Origin: Actinomycetota bacterium
GTDB lineage: Bacteria > Actinomycetota > Actinomycetes > Nanopelagicales > Nanopelagicaceae
Assembly (NCBI GenBank): GCA_947377725.1
Contig: CANCGX010000015.1
Location: 1-21,871 of the forward strand
Direction: 5' to 3'
DNA: 21,871 bases
The notes under the pieces are model-generated. The model was not told the origin of the DNA, did no database searches, and saw nothing but the letters and a program-made list of their open reading frames with translations. The translations under genes were made by a program, and so were the position numbers. This document shows, one piece after another, positions 15,724 to 21,871 of the stretch; the first letter of the stretch is position 1, and the number at the start of each line of letters is the position of its first letter.

Positions 15724-15726
15724 AAC

Positions 15727-16650
15727 TTAGTTTGGTAGTCCTTTTACAAATTCTTTAAGCCATTTTCTCAACTCTGGACCTAAATCATTTCGTTCGGATG
15801 CAAGTCGGATGGTTGCTTGTAGATAACCAAGCTTGTCTCCAGTGTCGTATCTAAGTCCATTAAAAACGACTCCGTGCACTGGGCCGCCGTGGTCTTCGCG
15901 ATTTGTTAATTCAGCAATCGCATCCGTCAATTGAATTTCATTACTTCTACCTGGTTTAGTTGATTGCAATATTTTAAAAATATCAGCCGTAAGTAAATAC
16001 CTTCCAAGAACTGCGTAATTGCTTGGAGCGCTCTCCTTTGATGGCTTCTCTACTAACCCAGTCACACGAACAACATCTTCAAAATTACTTTCAGAACCAA
16101 TAGATTCGACTGCGGCGGCTCCATAGGAGGAAATTTTGTCAGGTTCAACTTCCATAAGAGCCAACACGGTTCCACCAAATTTTTGATGCACTTCAATCAT
16201 TCTTGGAAGTATTGGATTCCGTGAATCGATAAGGTCATCGCCCAACAACACTGCAAATGGCTCATCTCCGACAAAAGCAGAGGCTGTCAGAACCGCATCT
16301 CCTAATCCGCGAGGTGAGGCTTGGCGACCATAATGCATATGAGCGAGCTTCGTGGACTCTCGTACGGTTGCAAGTAACTCTAAATTCCCTTTTTCTTCGA
16401 GCATAGTTTCAAGTTCCGTAGCGCGATCAAAATGATCTTCGAGCGCTCTCTTGTTACGACCGGTTACCATCATTATCTCTGTCAGACCTGCGGATGCTGC
16501 CTCTTCGACGACATATTGGATAGCGGGCTTGTCGACGACAGGAAGCATCTCTTTCGGCATCGCTTTTGTCGCTGGCAAGAAACGCGTACCCATGCCCGCA
16601 GCTGGGATTACGGCTTTTGTAATCAGCTTTGAAGTGGGTTGCGAATGCAT
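15727..16650 (-). CDS. galU: UTP-glucose-1-phosphate uridylyltransferase
   Basis: A 307-aa nucleotidyltransferase, the normal length for GalU. The N-terminal signature IPAAGMGTRFLPATKAMPKE (residues 15-34) binds the nucleotide. LLGDDLIDS (about 155-163) provides the metal-binding aspartate, and GLVEKP and GLRYDTGDKLGYL are conserved downstream motifs. The enzyme makes UDP-glucose from UTP and glucose 1-phosphate for cell-envelope glycans and sugar-nucleotide metabolism. ATG 16650 has no SD, but TAATCT ends 6 nt before it. It lies 31 bp downstream of the CopC-CopD gene on the same strand, yet appears to have its own promoter. The stop is 3 bp from the convergent VKOR stop with no terminator between them. 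Confidence 0.95.
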   Translation of the reverse strand: MHSQPTSKLITKAVIPAAGMGTRFLPATKAMPKEMLPVVDKPAIQYVVEEAASAGLTEIMMVTGRNKRALEDHFDRATELETMLEEKGNLELLATVRESTKLAHMHYGRQASPRGLGDAVLTASAFVGDEPFAVLLGDDLIDSRNPILPRMIEVHQKFGGTVLALMEVEPDKISSYGAAAVESIGSESNFEDVVRVTGLVEKPSKESAPSNYAVLGRYLLTADIFKILQSTKPGRSNEIQLTDAIAELTNREDHGGPVHGVVFNGLRYDTGDKLGYLQATIRLASERNDLGPELRKWLKEFVKGLPN

Positions 16651-16662
16651 GAGGCTAGATTA
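16651..16662 (-). promoter_or_regulatory. Putative -10 box for a leaderless galU mRNA
   Basis: On the minus strand TAATCT (16662 down to 16657) is followed by AGCCTC and the ATG at 16650. The -35 region is weak. The box lies in the 31-bp gap after the CopC-CopD gene. Confidence 0.5.
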
Positions 16663-16681
16663 ACTCAAAAGAGAGATTTAT

Positions 16682-18247
16682 CTAGATTTTTACGTTGAAG
16701 TTTGCTTGCGTCTGCGTGAATTCATCCAAAAGTATTTGGATACTTATGTGCCATTTACCGGCTGCCGGAATCGAAAGATACGACATATATTGATTGGATG
16801 CACCCGTTAACTTTGCGTGCAAGTCGATGATATTTAGCTCAGTATTTGAAAAATAGGCTTCAACGCCAAGCGACTTCAGAGTCTTCTTTGAAGACACTGC
16901 AAGCATAATCATTGATGGTTTCCCGCGTAATACTTTCTGGATATAAAAAGTCCCCTTGAGTCCGTTATCAAACGTAACCGGAATTTGTAAATAATTCTTT
17001 CCAGAATTTGCACTAATTAATCGTTGTGAAATTTTATATTGATTTGCTGTGATTTTAGGAGGTGTGTACGAAACTAAAAGAGCTGTCGATGCCACAATCC
17101 CAATAATTGCAGTTCCTTCCAGTAGAAGTGATTTACTAAAATTGAATTCTGGGTTTTCAAGAAATTTCTTAGCAGCAAAGTGGTGGTAAGCACCGATTAA
17201 TAATGCAGTTAGAACAATTGCTATTTTAATTAAAATGAACGATTCCCATGCGCTTTTGCTTGCGAAGCTCAAAGGTAAGGCAAGGAAATATGTAAGGACT
17301 GAACCAAATACAACTAAAAGAAATATAGATACCGTGCTTATTCTTCGAGTGATTGCATACTGATCCCGTGTTCGCAAAAGAATAAATGCGGTAACGCTTC
17401 CGGTCCACAGATAGGCAAATAGCAAGTGCGCCGCTGAAACATATTTTAGGTATCCCGGTTGAACGACATCTAGCGGATGGCCCTCGAAAAACGGTTGCAA
17501 TACAAAAAGAAGTGTCAAAAATGAGAGCTGGGTGAACTTCAACCGATCTGAACCCGCTAATTCTCTCTTAGGGAGAATTAATACAATTGCAAAAATAATA
17601 AGAGCTAGGATGGAAATCTTGGAACTTCCGGTACTTGCAAACGCACCGTGGAGAACAGAATATGAATTGAGAATTCGAATTACAGAGACAGCCAAGATTA
17701 GGCGTGCAGCGAGAAGAAATAATCTCTTTCTACTAGCCATGAGAGCACCAAAGGCTAGGATCATAAGAATCCAAAAAATTCCTTGAAGTAGCTCAACAAA
17801 ATATGAGGTCGTCGTCGAACTTTTTGCATTTATAGATTTCACATTTATGCCAAAAGTGTTTGCGCCAGCCACAAGGTGGCCATCTCGGCTGATGACTTTC
17901 CAAGAGACTATATAACTGCCGTCTTCAAGCTTCTTTATCGGAGTAAGTGACGCGCTTCCTTCTCCGGTAGTTTTATCAAATCGATAGTTGAATGATGTTT
18001 TTACAGGAATTCCAGTTGTATTAGTTAAAGCAAATTGCTTGGCATTTGTTCGAACATCCTCACCCCATGAGAGAACAATGACATCCGGGGCACTTTTCAC
18101 AATTGACCCATCAATGGGATATGTAGCCACCACCTGAGCATGGGCCGATGCAGGAGCAACTTCTAGATTCATTATGAAAAAGAGCAAACCCAAAATAGCC
18201 AAGAGCCTTAAATGCATGTTGGATGATTTGGATTTGCTCTGATTCAT
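16682..18247 (-). CDS. CopC-CopD fusion, copper transport/resistance protein
   Basis: A 521-aa fusion. Residues 1-35 are a signal peptide ending ASA, so the mature protein begins with His36, the N-terminal copper ligand of CopC. The CopC domain (about 36-137) also has the RDGHLVAGANTFG motif with His124. A CopD-like membrane domain follows (about 150-400, roughly eight helices; His and Arg near helix ends), then a C-terminal extracytoplasmic beta domain of about 115 residues (406-521) resembling YtkA/FixH-type modules. The fusion order CopC-CopD is common in actinobacteria and is linked to copper binding and uptake. Met11 is a possible shorter start, giving a more standard signal peptide. The gene is 11 bp downstream of the YcnI-like gene. 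Confidence 0.87.
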   Translation of the reverse strand: MNQSKSKSSNMHLRLLAILGLLFFIMNLEVAPASAHAQVVATYPIDGSIVKSAPDVIVLSWGEDVRTNAKQFALTNTTGIPVKTSFNYRFDKTTGEGSASLTPIKKLEDGSYIVSWKVISRDGHLVAGANTFGINVKSINAKSSTTTSYFVELLQGIFWILMILAFGALMASRKRLFLLAARLILAVSVIRILNSYSVLHGAFASTGSSKISILALIIFAIVLILPKRELAGSDRLKFTQLSFLTLLFVLQPFFEGHPLDVVQPGYLKYVSAAHLLFAYLWTGSVTAFILLRTRDQYAITRRISTVSIFLLVVFGSVLTYFLALPLSFASKSAWESFILIKIAIVLTALLIGAYHHFAAKKFLENPEFNFSKSLLLEGTAIIGIVASTALLVSYTPPKITANQYKISQRLISANSGKNYLQIPVTFDNGLKGTFYIQKVLRGKPSMIMLAVSSKKTLKSLGVEAYFSNTELNIIDLHAKLTGASNQYMSYLSIPAAGKWHISIQILLDEFTQTQANFNVKI

Positions 18248-18258
18248 CTAGTTACTTT

Positions 18259-18780
18259 CTACTTTAGATTCAGTACTGGAACAGGTTTAGCTGATTCGGC
18301 AGGATCAGATCCATCGCTTGGTCTTGGTTGAATCCAACTTACTGAGGTTCCATCGGAGCAGTACTGCACGGCTGGAAATTTAAGTTGTGTTCCTTTTGCG
18401 CTTGGGGTGATAGTCTTAAATTTCAGAGTGACTGCGTTTGGACCCATGTCTGGTCCTGCTTTCAAACCTGGTCCTTTAATATCGAGGTAAGACTTTCCAC
18501 CAACAACAATAATTTTTTGACTCCATCCCTGCACTACTTTTCCTCGTTGGTAGACACCTACAGGCGAGAAGCTTTTCACATTGAAGTTTGCAGGAAGTTG
18601 AAGTTTCATTTCAGTCGTTTTTGATTTTGTATTACAGTCATGAGGTACTACAAGTGTGAGAACTTGATTTTTATTAGCGAGAACAAAATCTGGAGTAAAT
18701 TCCACGTGTGCATTTGCAATGCTCGCACTTAAGATAGTGATGGCGAACGCGCCACCCACAATAGATAGTTTTCTCTTCAT
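18259..18780 (-). CDS. YcnI-like (DUF1775) copper-binding secreted protein
   Basis: A 173-aa exported protein. The signal peptide (1-24) ends ANA, leaving His25 as the mature N-terminus, the copper-brace position in YcnI proteins. HVEFTPDFVL matches the start of the DUF1775 domain, and Trp149 (SVSWIQP) matches its conserved tryptophan. Cys49 and Cys141 probably form a disulfide. Most YcnI proteins end in a membrane anchor; here no C-terminal hydrophobic segment is present, so the protein may be free. A strong SD (GGAAGGAAAG) precedes ATG 18780. It lies directly upstream of CopC-CopD, the usual pairing, and downstream of a 35-codon membrane ORF. A copper chaperone role is known for the Bacillus family member only. 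Confidence 0.85.
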   Translation of the reverse strand: MKRKLSIVGGAFAITILSASIANAHVEFTPDFVLANKNQVLTLVVPHDCNTKSKTTEMKLQLPANFNVKSFSPVGVYQRGKVVQGWSQKIIVVGGKSYLDIKGPGLKAGPDMGPNAVTLKFKTITPSAKGTQLKFPAVQYCSDGTSVSWIQPRPSDGSDPAESAKPVPVLNLK

Positions 18781-18807
18781 TTTCTTTCCTTCCGAATTGT
18801 AAAAGTA

Positions 18808-18915
18808 TTAAATGTGGCGTTTTCCCCAGAGCCACCAAAAACCAATACCAGCCAAAGCCAGCGCCGTTAAAATAATATGAAGGCGATGATTATAAATAAA
18901 TCCTGACATTGACAT
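18808..18915 (-). CDS. Tiny single-TM membrane protein upstream of the YcnI-like gene
   Basis: A 35-codon ORF. It reads MSMSGFIYNHRLH, then a hydrophobic stretch of about 16 residues containing GIGFWWLW (residues 22-29), and ends GKRHI. This gives a short N-terminus, one membrane helix with aromatic residues at the border and a positively charged C-terminus, so the topology is plausible (C-terminus inside). It is on the same strand as the YcnI-like gene and ends 27 bp before it. A GGGGG run 8 nt before the ATG is a possible SD; a second ATG lies 6 nt downstream. Met and His residues near the N-terminus would suit metal binding, but no function is known to me. Confidence 0.5.
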   Translation of the reverse strand: MSMSGFIYNHRLHIILTALALAGIGFWWLWGKRHI

Positions 18916-18922
18916 CGGCTAC

Positions 18923-19000
18923 GCCCCCATATGTTCAGAGTTTGGGTGGCGAGGGGGCATTGGGAAATTTTACCTATCACAAGCGGAATTATTGGGAAAT
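18923..19000. repeat. Short repeats in the divergent spacer before korA
   Basis: The spacer between the tiny ORF (minus) and korA (plus), about 210 bp, holds no gene that I can support. It contains GCCCCC (18923-18928) facing GGGGGC (18953-18958), and a 10-nt direct repeat ATTGGGAAAT at 18959-18968 and 18991-19000. These could be regulator sites; no known copper-repressor box was matched. Confidence 0.3.
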
Positions 19001-19126
19001 AGCTCTCTCGTTGATGGCGCAATGTTGGAGTGTTACCCCTGGCTCCGATACCTGGTTGAGACTCAAATCATCGAGCAAAAAGCGCATCGCTCTAGTAATT
19101 TCAATACAAAGTGGCAAGATGTAAAC

Positions 19127-20956
19127 GTGAGTAAAACAGTGGTTTCGCTGCACCAGGTAACAATTCGATTTGCTGGAGATAGCGGCGATGGAATGCAATT
19201 AACAGGTGATCGTTTCACCATGGATACAGCAAGTCTTGGAAACGATCTTTCGACTCTTCCGAATTTTCCGGCTGAAATTCGAGCGCCGCAGGGTACGTTG
19301 GCGGGAGTCTCATCCTTCCAACTTCATTTTGCTGATCATCACGTACAAACCCCAGGTGATGCACCAGATGTGCTCGTTGCGATGAACCCAGCAGCCCTTA
19401 AAGCAAATATCAAAGATTTGCCAAGAGGGGCGACAATTATTGTTGATAGCGATGAATTCACTACTCGCAACCTCTCCAAGGTAGGGTATGAAACAAATCC
19501 ACTTGAAAATGGATCACTTGAAAGTTACAAGGTCCACGGCATTCCTCTTACTAGCATGACGTTGGCTGCACTCTCTGAATTAACGCTCTCTCGAAAAGAA
19601 GCTGAACGTTCAAAGAATATGTTTGCTCTGGGTTTGTTGACGTGGATGTATCACCGTCCAACGGAGTCCACGGAAAACTTCTTGAATGCCAAGTTTGCAA
19701 AGAAGCCTGAAGTACTTGCTGCGAATCTCCTCGCATTTAAAACAGGTTGGAATTATGGAGAAACGACTGAAGAGTTTTCAGTCTCGTATGAAATTGCGCC
19801 GACAAAGATGCCAGCGGGTAAATATCGAAACATAAGTGGCAATGTTGCGATGGCATATGGACTCATCGCTGCTTCTAAACAGAGTGAGTTGAAGTTATTT
19901 TTGGGTTCCTACCCAATCACTCCGGCGTCAGATATTTTGCACGAGTTATCAAAACATAAAAAGTTTGGAGTCATTACTTTCCAGGCAGAAGATGAGATTG
20001 CAGCTGTGGGTTCTGCACTCGGAGCTTCTTATGGTGGCGCCCTTGGAATAACAACCACATCTGGACCTGGGCTTGCACTTAAAGCTGAAATGATTGGTCT
20101 AGCAGTAATGCTTGAGCTCCCCCTCATAGTGATTGATGTTCAACGCGGTGGTCCTTCTACTGGTTTGCCAACAAAGACAGAACAAGCCGATCTCTTACAG
20201 GCAATGTTTGGAAGAAACGGTGAATCTCCAACTGTTGTAATCGCGCCCGCAACACCAAAAGATTGTTTTGATATTGCGATGGAAGCCGTGCGGATTGCAA
20301 CCACGTACCGAGTTCCTGTCTTCATTTTGTCCGATGGCTACATCGCAAATGGGTCAGAACCTTGGAAGATTCCGGTAGTTGAAGATTTGCCTGATTTAAG
20401 AGTGGAATTTGCGAAAACTCAAGAGAATTTCCTCCCTTACGCTCGAAATCCCGAGACTTTAGCTCGACCATGGGCTGTTCCCGGTACAAAAGGAATTGAG
20501 CACCGAATCGGAGGAGTTGAGAAAGCCGACAAGACTGGTGCGATTTCTTACGACCCTGCAAATCACGACTTTATGGTTCGTACTCGTGCTGCAAAAGTTG
20601 CTGGCGTATCCGTTCCTGATTTAGAAGTTGATGATCCATCAGGGGATGCAAAAGTACTTCTACTCGGTTGGGGTTCAACATTTGGACCAATTGCAGCCGC
20701 AGTTGAAAGTTTGCGCGAAAATGGCCAAAAAGTTGCACAAGCACATCTTCGATACATAAATCCTTTCCCGAAGAATTTGGGCGACGTTCTAGCGAAATAT
20801 GACCGTGTAGTTGTTCCAGAAATGAATTTAGGTCAACTCGCGATGTTGTTACGTTCACAATTCTTGAAAGATGTAACTGGCTACAACCAGGTGCGAGGAC
20901 TTCCCTTCTCAACTACTGAAATAATTGAAGCGACGATGGCGGTGCTAAATGACTGA
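19127..20956 (+). CDS. korA: 2-oxoglutarate:ferredoxin oxidoreductase, fused gamma-alpha subunit
   Basis: A 609-aa subunit from GTG 19127. The N-terminal gamma domain (about 1-190) begins with IRFAGDSGDGMQLTGDRF. It is followed by the alpha domain, which carries the pyrimidine-binding region of the ThDP site: SYPITPASDIL (261-271), Glu288 in QAEDEIAAVG and TTSGPGLALK. The fused gamma-alpha layout matches actinobacterial KorA (Mycobacterium). With KorB it converts 2-oxoglutarate and CoA to succinyl-CoA and CO2, reducing ferredoxin. The frame is open upstream to 18992, but the extra 45 residues have no family similarity, and GTG 19127 fits the usual short lead before VxIRFAGDSGDG. No SD is seen; a TAATTT at 19096-19101 could be a -10 box giving a leader of about 20 nt. 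It overlaps korB by 8 nt. Confidence 0.92.
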   Translation: MSKTVVSLHQVTIRFAGDSGDGMQLTGDRFTMDTASLGNDLSTLPNFPAEIRAPQGTLAGVSSFQLHFADHHVQTPGDAPDVLVAMNPAALKANIKDLPRGATIIVDSDEFTTRNLSKVGYETNPLENGSLESYKVHGIPLTSMTLAALSELTLSRKEAERSKNMFALGLLTWMYHRPTESTENFLNAKFAKKPEVLAANLLAFKTGWNYGETTEEFSVSYEIAPTKMPAGKYRNISGNVAMAYGLIAASKQSELKLFLGSYPITPASDILHELSKHKKFGVITFQAEDEIAAVGSALGASYGGALGITTTSGPGLALKAEMIGLAVMLELPLIVIDVQRGGPSTGLPTKTEQADLLQAMFGRNGESPTVVIAPATPKDCFDIAMEAVRIATTYRVPVFILSDGYIANGSEPWKIPVVEDLPDLRVEFAKTQENFLPYARNPETLARPWAVPGTKGIEHRIGGVEKADKTGAISYDPANHDFMVRTRAAKVAGVSVPDLEVDDPSGDAKVLLLGWGSTFGPIAAAVESLRENGQKVAQAHLRYINPFPKNLGDVLAKYDRVVVPEMNLGQLAMLLRSQFLKDVTGYNQVRGLPFSTTEIIEATMAVLND

Positions 20957-21871
20957 TCTCACGTTAACCAAAAAAGATTTCACATCTGATCAAGAAGTGA
21001 AGTGGTGCCCTGGTTGTGGTGACTACTCAATTCTTTCTACAGTGCAATCTTTTCTTCCCGAACTAGGTCTACCCCGTGAAAATATTGTCTTTATTTCCGG
21101 AATTGGATGCTCTTCCCGTTTCCCTTATTACTTGGAAACTTTTGGTATTCACTCCATTCATGGGCGCGCTCCAACGCTTGCAACAGGATTGGCAATCTCT
21201 CGACCAGACCTAACGGTTTTTGTTATTACAGGGGATGGAGATGCGCTATCCATCGGCGGTAATCACTTGATTCATGCGTTGAGAAGGAATGTGAATCTCA
21301 AGATCTTGCTTTTTAATAATCGCATCTATGGTCTTACAAAAGGTCAATATTCACCTACGAGTGAAACCGGCAAGGTAACCAAATCAACCCCCGCAGGCTC
21401 ATTGGATACTCCATTTAATCCAATTTCTCTTGCATTAGGTGCTGAAGCTACTTTTGTAGCTCGCTCGATTGACAGTGATCGCAAGCATTTAACGGATACT
21501 TTACGAGCCGCTTCACAACACAAGGGTTCAGCCTTGATTGAGATTTATCAAAATTGCCCAATCTTTAATGACGATGCATATCAAATAGTGAAAGATGCCG
21601 ACACAAAGGGTTCTGCAATTTTGCAGCTCGTCCATGGGGAACCGATTAAATCTTTTACTCACGGAGTTGTCTTTAAAAATGGCGGATTAAGTGTCGTGTC
21701 TCTTGATTCAGTCTCAGAAGATGACATCGTCATTCATGATGCAAACAATCTCGACCCCTCATATGCCTTCGCTTTGTCTCGCTTATCTGGATCTGAGCTT
21801 GTGCATGTCCCCATTGGTGTTTTCCGTGATGTGGAGCGTGCTGAATATTCCGGTCTCGTAAATGACCAAAT
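20949..21871 (+). CDS. korB: 2-oxoglutarate:ferredoxin oxidoreductase beta subunit (3' partial)
   Basis: The frame starts at ATG 20949, inside the last 8 nt of korA, and runs open to the window edge (307 codons visible), so the 3' end is missing. CPGCGDY (Cys20 and Cys23) and NCPIFND near residue 200 provide cysteines for the [4Fe-4S] cluster of KorB. GIGCSSRFPYY is a conserved family motif. The ThDP-binding motif runs from GDGDA (95-99) to NN at 123-124, followed by IYGLTKGQYSPTS. It is the catalytic and electron-transfer partner of KorA in the cytoplasm. Actinobacterial KorB is typically about 350 aa, so about 40 residues are probably cut off. No ferredoxin gene is visible in the window. 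Confidence 0.92.
   Translation, partial: MTDLTLTKKDFTSDQEVKWCPGCGDYSILSTVQSFLPELGLPRENIVFISGIGCSSRFPYYLETFGIHSIHGRAPTLATGLAISRPDLTVFVITGDGDALSIGGNHLIHALRRNVNLKILLFNNRIYGLTKGQYSPTSETGKVTKSTPAGSLDTPFNPISLALGAEATFVARSIDSDRKHLTDTLRAASQHKGSALIEIYQNCPIFNDDAYQIVKDADTKGSAILQLVHGEPIKSFTHGVVFKNGGLSVVSLDSVSEDDIVIHDANNLDPSYAFALSRLSGSELVHVPIGVFRDVERAEYSGLVNDQ

Noticed and set aside
18992..19126. Longer korA start (extra 45 codons) and the 71-codon frame at 18909-19124
   Set aside because: The residues do not resemble KorA N-termini and the TTG at 18992 lacks start signals. The other frame has no recognisable features, and neither matches the short lead usually seen before the FAGDSGDG motif.
18916..19126. 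Possible cobalamin-type riboswitch or CsoR copper operator in the G-rich spacer
   Set aside because: The conserved B12-box pieces and the symmetric CsoR box were not found on either strand; only simple repeats are present.
1..21871. tRNA, rRNA, CRISPR arrays, insertion sequences, prophage or defence genes
   Set aside because: No cloverleaf-like TPsiC/anticodon pattern, regular spaced repeats, transposase motifs or terminal inverted repeats were seen by eye on either strand.

Overview
The window is a gene-dense stretch (about 16 protein genes plus two small membrane ORFs, very little spacer) from an actinobacterium of moderate to low G+C. The gene families are actinobacterial: GuaB1-type IMPDH/GMP-reductase homologue, caa3-type CtaG, an Amycolatopsis-type NSAR/OSBS, VKOR, KorAB, CopC-CopD and YcnI. 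Tight packing, overlapping operon genes and low G+C fit a streamlined freshwater lineage such as acI/Nanopelagicales. That placement is an inference; no rRNA gene is present.

Layout: 1-1261 is the 3' part of an MprF-like lysyltransferase (DUF2156), followed by guaB1. A leftward pair (small two-TM protein, ctaG) diverges from a rightward heme-copper oxidase operon at 3887-7888: a cupredoxin, then subunits II, I and III, all overlapping by 1-4 nt. A strong bidirectional hairpin terminator closes it against a leftward group at 7949-11204: a GNAT protein, an enolase-superfamily NSAR/OSBS, and a long-type TrpB2. A rightward glutamate dehydrogenase starts about 20-30 bp from the GNAT start and converges on a leftward ABC exporter-paiB pair. 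Next come a rightward VKOR, a leftward galU, and a leftward copper-type group (a 35-aa membrane ORF, YcnI, CopC-CopD). The window ends in korA and the start of korB, encoding 2-oxoglutarate:ferredoxin oxidoreductase.

The two most interesting points are these. (1) The oxidase subunit I keeps all heme/CuB ligands, the HPEVY glutamate and the D-channel residues, but by motif alignment has lost the K-channel lysine and an aspartate of the Mg site; it also has two extra N-terminal membrane segments and is preceded by an unusual C-x3-C cupredoxin. (2) The GNAT-NSAR-TrpB2 cluster resembles the N-succinylation route that converts D- to L-amino acids, with an unexplained PLP enzyme attached.

A regulatory pattern runs through the window: six genes without a Shine-Dalgarno sequence (guaB1, GNAT, gdhA, ABC, VKOR, galU) each have a TANNNT -10 box ending 6-7 nt before the start codon, as expected for leaderless mRNAs. 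Genes inside operons use overlaps or SD sequences instead. I saw no tRNA, rRNA, CRISPR array, insertion sequence or prophage gene.
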